The translations under genes were made by a program, and so were the position numbers. DNA of 64,000 nucleotides, taken from positions 160,409,501 to 160,473,500 of the forward strand of contig JAIOJX010000005.1 of the NCBI GenBank assembly GCA_022376925.1, read 5' to 3'. Origin of the DNA: Tragulus kanchil (Eukaryota > Chordata > Mammalia > Artiodactyla > Tragulidae). Positions 1-57,160 of the stretch are shown piece by piece. Within the stretch, counting starts at the first letter, position 1; each line of letters begins with the position of its first letter. Under the pieces are notes generated by a model. The model had not been told where the DNA came from, ran no database searches, and worked only from the letters and a program-made list of their open reading frames with translations.

Positions 1-858
1 CTGGGAAGGGCTTGAATGAGCCCGTGCCAGGTCATCTCCATTTGTGGAAAATACCCAGCGTGGATGACCTATGATGCAATCGTTTCATTATCAGTCTAAA
101 TATAAAAGGAGCAGCATATTACTAAAAACCAGCCCCTAGGGGAAATGTGAGTCCATAGTCAGAGCCCCAGGTGAAGATGAAGTTGATCCCTCAGCATTCA
201 GGATCCCTGTTGGCCTCTTGAGAGAGGGAAGGTACAGGGCCACCTCCAGCAGAGCTTCCTGTTCAGTGAGGGACGGACAGTGCAGGGGAAGAAGGCCTCC
301 ATGTCTTCGGGGAGTGGGAGGGGATGTGCTGGGACTTGTTAGGAAGCTGTATTTGGGTTTGCAGACCATTAGTTTTCTTTTCATCATAAATTATCTGTTA
401 GTTTTTTTAAATGGAAAATGAAAGAGGGAAAGAGCTGCAAAAAAGCCTATTTCCCTAATTATACAGTTTAGTCCCCTCCTCTCAAGGCGTTTTTTCCTCT
501 GCCTGGGCTTTTGCTATTGTTTTGCACATTGTTGTGAACATTTCCTTAGATTTTTCTGAGCTGACTAGATGACAGCCTCACGGGTCTAATGAGTCGGAGG
601 GAGGGTTTTGAATTAGCTGGATTCGTTTGGCTGGGGAGCCCACGCTGTTCACAGAGGGAAGTCTCTGAGGCTGTTTCTGGTGCTCACCTCGCTGGGTGTT
701 TTACATCCATTTTGAAACATTGAAAAGCATTTTCTTCTGTGTTGTTACTGCTTATGTTAAGAACAACAGTACTTTTTCCGTCTAAACATTAGTTCCTATA
801 ACACACAAAAGCACAGTTTGGCATTGTGAACTCTTGGGGTTTCTCTTATTATATTTAG
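1..858 (+). other. STK38: STK38 intron, 3' part
   Basis: Non-coding sequence upstream of the first exon in the window. It ends in a TTTAG acceptor at 858. No repeat or RNA gene is evident. Short open frames here lack splice-compatible context. Confidence 0.8.
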
Positions 859-31246
<30,388 letters not shown>

Positions 31247-33055
31247 CTTGAAATGGAATCCTAAAGCAAGCAGAATTCTCTGTACAACATCATGGCCTTC
31301 TTGTCACAGACTTTTTGGAAAGAGCTTCCAAGGAGTCTATGGAGCTCACCAATGTGTCACGATAAATATGGTGTTAGTGGCTTCTCTTCCGTAGCACACC
31401 TGGTGACCTACAGAACAAAGGCTACCATTTCTTCTGGCCATAAATGGCTGTCCTGCTTCTTTAGAAGCATCACGAGCCACAGTGTTTTTTAAAAAAACTT
31501 GGGTTTTCCTGAGTTCATCAGAATGAAGGGGGGAAAACAGCCATCATCCAGCTTTGAGACTGTAATATAAACTTACTGGATATCAGCCAATTCTGTGACA
31601 TGCTTCCTGCCAAGAGCACCAGGTATTTTTTACCTTTACGGCTGCAGTTCCATAGTAGTCCTAAGCAATAGTCAGCTGTCAGCATTCTGGCTGAAGGAAG
31701 TGATCTGCCATCCTGGATGGGTGGTGATGGTGGTTTCTCCCTAGACCTCAGCCTCGGGCAAGTGGCTTTTTAAGCCTTTCTATTCATGGTGCACTTTATT
31801 TATGGTACTAGGATAAAGACCCTCAATCCACTTTATTTGCTCCTGCCCATCTAAAATACTCATGCTGCTTTTCTGAGGGTTGATGGGGGATGCCGGCTTG
31901 ATCCACCGTTGCTCTTGGAAGGCCCAAAGGCCACAGGGCATCGCCAAGGAGTCCTGGATCATGTGGAAGATACTCCCTTTCTCTTCATGGCTGTATCAGA
32001 AAATCCCTTCAGATGTTGCCATGGGCCAGCAATACCCGTAAGTGCTGCCACCAGGACTGCAGCTCATTCCTGGGAACTCAGCAAGGGGAGACTGGGCTGA
32101 AGCAGGAGGCCTGGAAGTTTCTTGGCTGAGGTGCTGCTCCTGCTCTGTCTTCAGGACCTCCTTGCAGGCGGTGAGAGAACCAGCCTGATACCAAGTGCAG
32201 AGCCAGCCTACAAATCTACAATTTGTACAGTTTACTCCTCAGTCTCTGGTGCAACTGTATTTGTATCCTGTTCAACTTTAAGTAACCGTTTTGCCTTGGA
32301 ATCATGACAGATTTTCCTGGGGGGTGGTCCTCTCCCAAAGGGCCACCTGCAGGCCCGGGCTGACCAGGCCTCTTTGCTAAGGTGGTCTCACAAGAGCCCC
32401 TCTGGACTTTAGCACAAAGTGCCTTTTCTTTCACAGCTGCCACCACCTTTAGAGGACTTCTGCTGCATAAAAAAAATGTGGAGGCGCCACATGAATGCAT
32501 TATTGCTTTTAAAGAAAGTCTGGTGACTTTTAAAGCATCGTTTGCACCTGTGTGGTAGCTCTGCCTATTGCAAGAGTGTCATGGCCAAGTCACAACTGGG
32601 AGACTGCTTCCTGCCAGTCTTGAGGTTGTTAGCATCAGCTATGAAAGGAAAGTAAGTCCTAGTTAGCCATTCATTCAGGACAAAAAAAAAAAAAAGGATT
32701 AGCAAAGTTAAGGGAAACTGCTTTGGGTTTTAATGACTTAGAGGAAGGAAGATTTATATTAAGGAAATACTGTGGATGAAGATAATGTGTTTACCCCTTA
32801 TTCTTTCATTCATGGCTTGCTAGTGAAAAGTGAGGTGGTTTTGTGTAACTTTGTAGTTTCTTTGGATTACCAAATAGTTGGGGTCTTGGCCCCTATGTGT
32901 TTTACAGGAGTGTGTGGTAAGCATGGGAAATGAGAAGAGGACGGTGAGTCTGTCATGTTGGGGACTGGCAGGGGATGATTTTTTGGAGGGGGGGGGGCGG
33001 TATGCCTACATTTTAACTTTGGAACTTCTGAATAAACTCAAACAGGTATATAAAG
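31247..33055 (+). other. STK38: STK38 3'UTR
   Basis: About 1.8 kb from the stop to the AATAAA at 33031-33036. Contains an A-run at 32682-32695, a G-run at 32986-32997 and one ATTTA near 31797. Single copy. The end is inferred from the poly(A) signal. Confidence 0.8.
33031..33036 (+). terminator. STK38: STK38 polyadenylation signal
   Basis: AATAAA within CTGAATAAACTC, followed within 30 bp by a GT-rich stretch (GCTGTGTGTGTG at 33055-33066) that fits a downstream element. Confidence 0.8.
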
Positions 33056-33395
33056 CTGTGTGTGTGAACTCAAATGTGGCTTGTAATTCAGAGGTCGAGT
33101 GCTGCTGGCTTCTTCTGAACCCCTCTGTCTGCAAACCATTGGGACAGTGAGCACCGCCCTTAGGCAGAATGCTGTGTGGGGGAGGATGGGCCCTGCTCCC
33201 TTGCTCCTCTAGAGCAGTCTCCTGAATTGGAGTTCAGGTAGAGAGGCTCTCTTCTGTTGGCTCCACACCTGTGCACTTCCCCCTGGCTGAGTCTAGAGCA
33301 GTGGCCTTCCTGCAGTGAAAGTGGTCAGGCCAGGGGAGGCTCCTCAGCCCCCTAACGTCCCGACTCCAGACTTCTGCTCTGCTAAAAACAACATG
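33056..33395. other. Short intergenic gap between convergent genes
   Basis: About 340 bp between the inferred cleavage sites of STK38 (+) and KCTD20 (-). I see no repeat, gene or obvious insulator motif. Confidence 0.65.
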
Positions 33396-33412
33396 GACAC
33401 AAATGATAACAT

Positions 33413-33418
33413 TTTATT
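33413..33418 (-). terminator. KCTD20: KCTD20 polyadenylation signal
   Basis: TTTATT on the plus strand reads AATAAA on the minus strand, in the context CAATAAAATG. It is the first good signal left of the KCTD20 stop region that faces STK38. Confidence 0.7.
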
Positions 33419-33476
33419 GTAGAAAAAGCATCCCAAATATAGGATTTCGTAAACACTGGTAGGTGAACAAGTGTAG

Positions 33477-35697
33477 CTTTAAACGTAAATACAAACTCAA
33501 GAGACAAAGCCTAGGAGCATCCTGCCTTGAAGAGGAAGTGTCCCTTAGAGGTCCTCCGCAGCGGTGATCCCGCCAGGGCGCACAGGCGGCACCGTCCCCC
33601 AGAGGCCCCGGGCCTGCTTTCTGAGCTGTGCCCAGGGGGACAATCTCAAGGTGATGGCAAGACGTGGCACTGCGTGAGTCACAGGACTGACTCTCAGCTT
33701 CCCGGTGACCGCTACCTCTGAAGCCGCCCGCCACACCCTGACAGCTTCAAGCCTGGGCTCTGTCTACTCACAGGACCCCACTGGGCTCATTCCACAGACC
33801 TGTGTACATCAGGTGAACACATGGAATTCAGTTCAAAATAACACTGGCTACTGCATATTGTGTCGTAAATTTTGCCCTTTCTAACTTCCTTACCTTTTTT
33901 CCACTTTGGAGAAACCATGAGGTCATCTCAGACACATTTTAACACTCTTCTTGCCTGCATCCAGTTCCTTAGTGGCAAGTTTCCTGATCAGCTGTACACA
34001 ACATGATGCAGACACAAACTCAAGATGCTAAACCTCAAATCCAGGTTTATCTTGACTTGCTGAGACAGACACCTCTGAATAGGGCAGTCTGGGCAAAACC
34101 ATTTCCTTAAGAAAATGTTTCCGTACAAACAGCCTGGATTTCTTATTTAGGCACTTAGAACAAAACGCCAAACCTGAGTGCTACCTTTTTAAATTTTTTT
34201 TGTAAGAAACGCCTCTTGTCCCGCTGGCCAGTAACTGACTCCAAAGGGAGTGACTGCAACCGAGCTCACACTCTGCGAGAACTGTGAGGCCCTGCCATGG
34301 CGAATGTCCTGGTCATGTGGACACAGCAGCTGTGGCTGAGCAGCCACCAAATCAGAGCGATGCCGTGCTCCAGGCTGGGGGAGGAGGGACTCAGAGGATG
34401 CCCCAACCACCAGAGGGAACCCGCAGGCCCAGCTTTCCCTCACCGACGCCTGGGGACACCTCCTCAGACCCCAGCTCACTCGAGCCCTAAGGGCTGGGCC
34501 CCAAACCACGTGAACCCAATTGGTGGGAAAAAATGACCTAGTTTTGAAAACCTGAGGAAGTTATTCATCTACATAGAATAATGTGTCTTTAAACGTAAAT
34601 ACAAACTCAAGAGACAAAGCCTAGGAGCATCCTGCCTTGAAGAGGAAGTGTCCCTTAGAGGTCCTCCGCAGCGGTGATCCCGCCAGGGCGCACAGGCGGC
34701 ACCGTCCCCCAGAGGCCCCGGGCCTGCTTTCTGAGCTGTGCCCAGGGGGACAATCTCAAGGTGATGGCAAGACGTGGCACTGCGTGAGTCACAGGACTGA
34801 CTCTCAGCTTCCTGGTGACCGCTAACTCTGAAGCCGCCCGCCACACCCTGACAGCTTCAAGCCTGGGCTCTGTCTACTCACAGGACCCCACTGGGCTCAT
34901 TCCACAGACCTGTGTACATCAGGTGAACACATGGAATTCAGTTCAAAATAACACTGGCTACTGCATATTGTGTCGTAAATTTTGCCCTTTCTAACTTCCT
35001 TACCTTTTTTCCACTTTGGAGAAACCATGAGGTCATCTCAGACACATTTTAACACTCTTCTTGCCTGCATCCAGTTCCTTAGTGGCAAGTTTCCTGATCA
35101 GCTGTACACAACATGATGCAGACACAAACTCAAGATGCTAAACCTCAAATCCAGGTTTATCTTGACTTGCTGAGACAGACACCTCTGAATAGGGCAGTCT
35201 GGGCAAAACCATTTCCTTAAGAAAATGTTTCCGTACAAACAGCCTGGATTTCTTATTTAGGCACTTAGAACAAAACGCCAAACCTGAGTGCTACCTTTTT
35301 AAATTTTTTTTGTAAGAAACGCCTCTTGTCCCGCTGGCCAGTAACTGACTCCAAAGGGAGTGACTGCAACCGAGCTCACACTCTGCGAGAACTGTGAGGC
35401 CCTGCCATGGCGAATGTCCTGGTCATGTGGACACAGCAGCTGTGGCTGAGCAGCCACCAAATCAGAGCGATGCCGTGCTCCAGGCTGGGGGAGGAGGGAC
35501 TCAGAGGATGCCCCAACCACCAGAGGGAACCCGCAGGCCCAGCTTTCCCTCACCGACGCCTGGGGACACCTCCTCAGACCCCAGCTCACTCGAGCCCTAA
35601 GGGCTGGGCCCCAAACCACGTGAACCCAATTGGTGGGAAAAAATGACCTAGTTTTTGAAAACCTGAGGAAGTTATTCATCTACATAGAATAATGTGT
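33477..35697 (-). repeat. Tandem duplication 10 (33477-34586 and 34587-35697)
   Basis: Offset is 1,110, then 1,111 bp. Differences are C/T and C/A near 33709-33717 versus 34812-34825, and one missing T in a T-run near the right end of copy one (34541). KCTD20 3'UTR sequence. Confidence 0.93.
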
Positions 35698-37626
35698 CAA
35701 GGACAAACCATACTTTCACACCTAGCTTTTCACCTAAGCAAAGACAACTGGTTTTAGGGTGTCAGCCAAGACATGTTTATCCTTAAGTGTTAATATATAA
35801 GCGATAAAACAGAACTTACACCTACTATAGACTACACAGAACTCCAGTTTCCTCTGTGAGGCATGGAAGTCAACTGAAAGGTGTGAAGGAAGCACCATTA
35901 AATAACGACCTGGGCTGGTCAAACATTTGTAGGTGTGAGTGTAGTACCAGTAAGCTCACAGCCAAACCTGACCTCAGATATGAGCGATGTCTTTTCACAG
36001 AATTAAAACTACCCACTGGCTACAAAATTAACATAACCGTTGAGGGCAGCCCCGGCCATCAGCCACACAGATGGGTGCCAGTATTCATCAGAGCAACCTT
36101 AGCGAGGGGATGGCTCACTGTAACCCCTTGCTAATTTTTCTGATTAAGAACAGAACATCGATGTCCCTTGTCACGCTGGCCCTGGTCACATCGCAGAACA
36201 CATGCCTGAGAACACTCTTGTTCTTCAAGCCTGGAAAGAGCAGCTGTTGACCCCTCCTGACGTTACCTGTGGAGGACGGACTCGGGCAGTTAGAAAATGG
36301 CACAGAGCAGCTTCCCCTGTAGTATCTTATGGAAACATGAGACAAAATCTTACGGAATTTCAGAAAACCAGTTCTGTTCTTAAAGAACCTGAAGGAAACT
36401 GTCTCTTCATAAATGCTCAGGGTTGATGACTAAACAGCCTGGATTTCTTATTTAGGCACTTAGAACAAAACGCCAAACCTGAGTGCTACCTTTTTAAATT
36501 TTTTTTGTAAGAAACGCCTCTTGTCCCGCTGGCCAGTAACTGACTCCAAAGGGAGTGACTGCAACCGAGCTCACACTCTGCGAGAACTGTGAGGCCCTGC
36601 CATGGCGAATGTCCTGGTCATGTGGACACAGCAGCTGTGGCTGAGCAGCCACCAAATCAGAGCGATGCCGTGCTCCAGGCTGGGGGAGGAGGGACTCAGA
36701 GGATGCCCCAACCACCAGAGGGAACCCGCAGGCCCAGCTTTCCCTCACCGACGCCTGGGGACACCTCCTCAGACCCCAGCTCACTCGAGCCCTAAGGGCT
36801 GGGCCCCAAACCACGTGAACCCAATTGGTGGGAAAAAATGACCTAGTTTTTGAAAACCTGAGGAAGTTATTCATCTACATAGAATAATGTGTCAAGGACA
36901 AACCATACTTTCACACCTAGCTTTTCACCTAAGCAAAGACAACTGGTTTTAGGGTGTCAGCCAAGACATGTTTATCCTTAAGTGTTAATATATAAGCGAT
37001 AAAACAGAACTTACACCTACTATAGACTACACAGAACTCCAGTTTCCTCTGTGAGGCATGGAAGTCAACTGAAAGGTGTGAAGGAAGCACCATTAAATAA
37101 CGACCTGGGCTGGTCAAACATTTGTAGGTGTGAGTGTAGTACCAGTAAGCTCACAGCCAAACCTGACCTCAGATATGAGCGATGTCTTTTCACAGAATTA
37201 AAACTACCCACTGGCTACAAAATTAACATAACCGTTGAGGGCAGCCCCGGCCATCAGCCACACAGATGGGTGCCAGTATTCATCAGAGCAACCTTAGCGA
37301 GGGGATGGCTCACTGTAACCCCTTGCTAATTTTTCTGATTAAGAACAGAACATCGATGTCCCTTGTCACGCTGGCCCTGGTCACATCGCAGAACACATGC
37401 CTGAGAACACTCTTGTTCTTCAAGCCTGGAAAGAGCAGCTGTTGACCCCTCCTGACGTTACCTGTGGAGGACGGACTCGGGCAGTTAGAAAATGGCACAG
37501 AGCAGCTTCCCCTGTAGTATCTTATGGAAACATGAGACAAAATCTTACGGAATTTCAGAAAACCAGTTCTGTTCTTAAAGAACCTGAAGGAAACTGTCTC
37601 TTCATAAATGCTCAGGGTTGATGACT
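35237..37626 (-). repeat. Tandem duplication 11 (35237-36431 and 36432-37626)
   Basis: A 1,195-bp direct duplication with an exact head-to-tail join. I saw no difference by eye. It overlaps copy two of block 10, so 34127-34586, 35237-35697 and 36432-36892 are three copies of one 3'UTR stretch. Confidence 0.94.
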
Positions 37627-38197
37627 GGAAGGCCAACCTCTATGACAAAACGGGAGAAAATCTCAGGACACATCTGGCTCTAGACTCAGAATTTAGCTCT
37701 TCTGTTCACAGCCGTGGGAAAATCAGTACAGAGAGGAGGGATCACATTACTGTTAACACAGAGCTGACAGCAATCACATCACTAGGCCGGATTCCCTTCT
37801 ATTCATTCTTCCTCTGGGGTTGACATTAGTATGGCTTTTCTACCCAGAGTGAGCAGCCATAGGCTATTTCAAAAATCAAATACCCTGATACCTAAAAATA
37901 CTCCGTAGTATAAAACGACTATACAATGAGAAATCCTGCAGTGGGACAAAGCCTAGGCAGGTGATGATTTCCCACCGAGATCCACCCCCAGTCCTACCCA
38001 CTGAGCTCTTGTCTTTCTGCTGAGAAACTGGGCACTTCTGAGAACTTGCAGCCCAGGTCTTGGAAGCCTGTTAAGCCGTATCTGAGGTCTCCCAGACAGC
38101 CCACCATAGCGTGCTGGCCCAGGGTGAAGGCTATAGTGTCATCCCAGAGCCCGAGCCAGGAGAATCGAAGTGCCCAGATCTGAAGAGGTTCTTCAAT

Positions 38198-38251
38198 TTG
38201 AGTTGTGAATTTTGTTCGAATGAATTGAGTTGTGAATTTTGTTCGAATGAA
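38198..38251. repeat. 27-bp tandem repeat, two units
   Basis: Two adjacent units starting TTGAGTTGTGAATTTTGTTC at 38198 and 38225. Located in the KCTD20 3'UTR. A small local duplication unrelated in size to the 1.1 kb blocks. Confidence 0.9.
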
Positions 38252-38938
38252 TAATTAGTCTGTTTAAGCCCCAAACTTTGAAGCTAAAAAGGTTTCATAA
38301 ACACTGTTATGCATTATCCTTCCTATCAAAGAACCTGTGAGGTTTCTGATTGCTCACTGCAATAATGAAAAACAACTGAATTGAATCTCTTAGGAACTTC
38401 CGTTTGGACATTACGAATGAGAGCCTGTATCTTCCCAGATGCGCCGTGGACACGGGCTGCCAGTATGTTAGCTCCGTGGACCTCTGCAGGCATTACACCA
38501 GTGCCTGCTTGTAGAAGATTGTCTCCTTTTAAGTTTGGTCCCTTTGCTGCTAAGTAATCTGCTTGGTATAAAACAAAACAAAAGCCAAGAAGAGAGTGTA
38601 ATGGATGAGAACTGCTCTGCCGGCTATGAGGCAACACGAGTCCTGACTTCCCTTTCTGCTTCTGCAATTACAATGCAGACTTGGTGAACAGCACTAGACC
38701 CCAACATTTCAAGTCTCCAGGGCTCCTGCAAAGCTGGTACCTTAATTACCAGCAAGTGCTTTTTCATCTCCTGCCAGAGGCACAGACTTACTGAAAAGGA
38801 CACAAATTAATAACGAGAGAAAAGGAAAGGATGGGGGAGAAGCACGTGTCCTACTCAGTGAGAGACAAACCAGGGGAGGGCTGGCCGGGCATCCCACACA
38901 GAGACAAGGCCTGCAGAGGGATGGATCCAGAGTTGGCC

Positions 38939-53806
<14,868 letters not shown>

Positions 53807-54775
53807 CCTAGGGCTGTGCATCCTGGACGGTCGGCTTCATCAAAGAGAAATCCTGGAAAACCGAAATAGGCACACTTTAGAACTCTCTAACTGCAAACCT
53901 CTCTGTCAGCTTTCATTCTTGTTTTTTTGAGAAGAAATGACATCTTAAACATTTCCGTGACTTCTATATTGAGAGGAATTGGACTGATGTTAAGTTGTCT
54001 TTACCAAATCACGAAGAACACTGATAAATCTGTTACAAGGGAATAATTTTAAACTTTATAAACAGATACCAAATCCACTGACTTTGCCCATATTCACATT
54101 CAATTCTGAATATTAAATGATAGTAATATAACTTGGTGGTGTTTATATCACAGAGACACACAGAGGGCTCAGAGTTCGATTTGTCAATTAAAGAAAACCA
54201 GACCATATATTTAAAAAAATCGAGACATACACTCCTGTAACACTAGGCACCAGGAAATGAGCATCACAACTGCAATGCCGGTAGGAGACTTTGTCAATTT
54301 TAAAAAATATGCAAGCAATCTTTTCCCACAGTTCCAGCTAGAATGTGAATCTGTCTCCTGACTCCAGACTCCGAGATGATTTTTCTGATACTATTATCAC
54401 CAAGTCAGACATACTAAGCTAATTAAGTGAATGGAGACTTTAAAGCAACTATACTCCAACTGAAAAAAACGTGAAAAGGGCCTTCCCTAGCAGTCCAGTG
54501 GTTACGACTTCGTGCTTCCAATGCAGGGGGTACAGGTGCCATTCCTGGTCAGAGAATGAAGATTCCACGTGCCAAATGGCACAGCCAAATAAATAAATAA
54601 TTTCTTTTTAAAGTGGAGATGTTTTGTAATAGTCAGGTGTATGTAACTGTGGTATGTCAGTTAAGCCAAATGACTGGATATATTATTTAGATTAAGAACA
54701 TTTACACCTTCTGGGAGAACAGGTGCTCGGGTATCAGAAGGTCCTCCAGAGTAGGTCAAGAGCTAATGATCATAC

Positions 54776-54981
54776 CGTCATTCCTGGGACCGAGAGGATA
54801 AGTGAGATTTTGAAGACCAGGAGAAGCCAGACTGTTTGCTTCTTTTTCTTGGGCTGTGGCTGATGCTCCCTCCATCAGGCAGCTGGCCTCCTGCCGCAGG
54901 AACCTGGGGCTCTCGGTGCCGTGGTGGACACTCATCCTAGGGCTGTGCATCCTGGACGGTCGGCTTCATCAAAGAGAAATC
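54776..54981 (-). pseudogene. KCTD20: Second copy of the KCTD20 first coding exon
   Basis: ATG at 54935-54933 and donor G|GTATGA at 54776, offset 1,129 bp. It encodes FLRQEAS and EANSLAS, the residues I recall for human KCTD20, so this may be the more faithful copy. Labelled as an extra copy only because two exist. Both are intact. Confidence 0.75.
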
Positions 54982-56111
54982 CTGGAAAACCGAAATAGGC
55001 ACACTTTAGAACTCTCTAACTGCAAACCTCTCTGTCAGCTTTCATTCTTGTTTTTTTGAGAAGAAATGACATCTTAAACATTTCCGTGACTTCTATATTG
55101 AGAGGAATTGGACTGATGTTAAGTTGTCTTTACCAAATCACGAAGAACACTGATAAATCTGTTACAAGGGAATAATTTTAAACTTTATAAACAGATACCA
55201 AATCCACTGACTTTGCCCATATTCACATTCAATTCTGAATATTAAATGATAGTAATATAACTTGGTGGTGTTTATATCACAGAGACACACAGAGGGCTCA
55301 GAGTTCGATTTGTCAATTAAAGAAAACCAGACCATATATTTAAAAAAATCGAGACATACACTCCTGTAACACTAGGCACCAGGAAATGAGCATCACAACT
55401 GCAATGCCGGTAGGAGACTTGAAACCAGAAGTCATGGCACTAAAAATACATATTTTTAAAATAAATTTATGCATAGTGCTCAAGTTCTTTCTTTCACTTT
55501 ATGTGCCTTCTGCTGCACCCCCAACCCTCATCTCAAAATGACACCAAGATGTCACTGGTTAGAAGGCTAACTCTCCCCTGCAGTGTATAACCATGGTGAA
55601 CACCGTCCGCAACGGACTGCCGTATGCCAGGTACTTGCTGATCAGGCAGCACGGACGCCACATCCCTTTCTTCTAGGTTATCACACCCTGCCTTTCCACC
55701 CTTCTACCCCCAGGGGCTGCCCAACTGCTGAAAACACTCCCGAAATGCACACCACTTAGCACTTTCATAGTTCATACTGCGGTGGGTCTTCTGGAGAAAG
55801 AATCACCTTAGATCATTAGCAATTTTTATGCATAAGGATTGCATGAAAACACTGTTTTAGGAAGAATTTATGTCAGTAAGATCAGGAGCAAGTTTTAATA
55901 CTGAATCTCCTGACATGCAAACATGTAGAGGTGCCAATAAACATTTCATTACACATATCTATTAATACATTTTTGAGCATAAAGTGGATTGATCATCTAG
56001 TCCCATTTTAACTTGCACAATATATCAACATAACAATGACCCCTTTGAAAAAAGGATCCAATAGAGACACCGAAAAGCAAAAAAAAATTTTTTTAAATTT
56101 GGTTTCTTTCT

Positions 56112-56410
56112 TTTTTTTTTTTAAGATTTATTTATTTATTTATTTTGGTGGGGGGGGGGGGGGGAGGGAGGGGAGCAGGCAGGCCACTTCTATTGGTCTT
56201 TCATTTGTCCGTTTTCATCCATCTTTGTTCCTTGGCCTGTGTGGGCCTCCCATTGTGGTGGCCTCTGTTTTCGCAGACCTCTGGCTCGGTCATTGGACAC
56301 ATTGGTCCAGCCACTCCGCGGCACGTGGGATCTTCCCAGGCCAGGGATTGTACCAGCACCCCTTGCACTGCAAGGCGGTGTCCTTACCCACTGGACCACC
56401 AGAGAAGCCC
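56112..56410 (-). mobile_element. tRNA-derived ruminant SINE
   Basis: T-run at the left, ATTTATTTATTTATTTATTT, a G-run at 56150-56163, GGTCTTTCATTTGTCCGTTT and a terminal CCAGAGAAGCCC. Minus orientation; same family as 8838-9113. Confidence 0.88.
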
Positions 56411-56827
56411 CCAAATAATTTTAAGAGATACTTTCACAGTTGATGAAATCTTAAATACTCAAGACAGCAGCTCTTACAACATAAGGCAAATTGAGAAAAT
56501 AAAGTGAATGTTCTGTTGGAAAACCTGATATATGGCCAAATCTTTTTCAGGATTACCCTTTCTTAAAGAAAAACATATTTATGTATTCACAAAAAACGTG
56601 GCCCCTTAAAACTGATCCCCAGAGATTGGTAAAGTCAAACAGAACCACTACTGCCTTAAGTTTTAATCAGAAGATGTCAAAATAAAAATCAAGTCCAGAG
56701 AATAGGATAAAGAAGATCCTTGCAGCTGGAAAAAGCATTACTAACACTGGAAAGACCAACCTGGGGTCAGCTTCTGTCGCTAACCTTGTTTTGAACCATG
56801 CTCTACTCTATCTACTTGAGCTATGTT

Positions 56828-57160
56828 TTTTTTTTTTTTAAAGATTTATTTATTTATTTATTTTTGGCGGGGGGCGGGTTGGGGAGGGAGGGGAGCGGGC
56901 GGGCCACTTCTATTGGTCTTTCATTTCTCCATTTTCATCCGTCTTTGTTCTTTGGCTCCTGTGGGCCTCCCATCGGGGTGGCGTCTGTCGTTGCAGAGCG
57001 CCGGCTGTGGGCACATGCACTCCAGAGCTCCGGCTTGGTAATTGGACACATCGGTCCAGCCACTCCGGGGCATGTGGGATCTTCCCAGGCCAGGGATCGA
57101 ACCGGCGCCCCTTGCACTGCAAGGTGGTGTCATTACCCACTGGACTACCAGGGGAAGCCC
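56828..57160 (-). mobile_element. tRNA-derived SINE (first of a recombined set)
   Basis: Minus orientation, with target-site duplication CTTGAGCTATGTTTT at 56815-56829 and 57160-57174. Contains B-box GGATCGAACCGG (plus strand) and TTTGGCTCCTGTGGG. Right partner sequence is shared with the SINE at 57691. Confidence 0.9.

Larger units (their letters stand above)
33396..38938 (-). other. KCTD20: KCTD20 3'UTR (inflated by duplications 10 and 11)
   Basis: Runs from the stop at 38939 to the poly(A) signal at 33413-33418. The 5.5 kb includes about 2.3 kb of duplicated sequence, so the real length is about 3.2 kb. Open frames here are repeated identically because the blocks are, and none resembles a known protein. 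Confidence 0.75.

Noticed and set aside
33414..37823. Many open frames of 60-130 residues on both strands
   Set aside because: They lie in the KCTD20 3'UTR, overlap one another on both strands and resemble no known family; GC-rich UTR gives such frames by chance.
56150..56163. G-run as a G-quadruplex or regulatory element
   Set aside because: It is part of the poly(A)-side simple sequence of a SINE; length is probably unstable.
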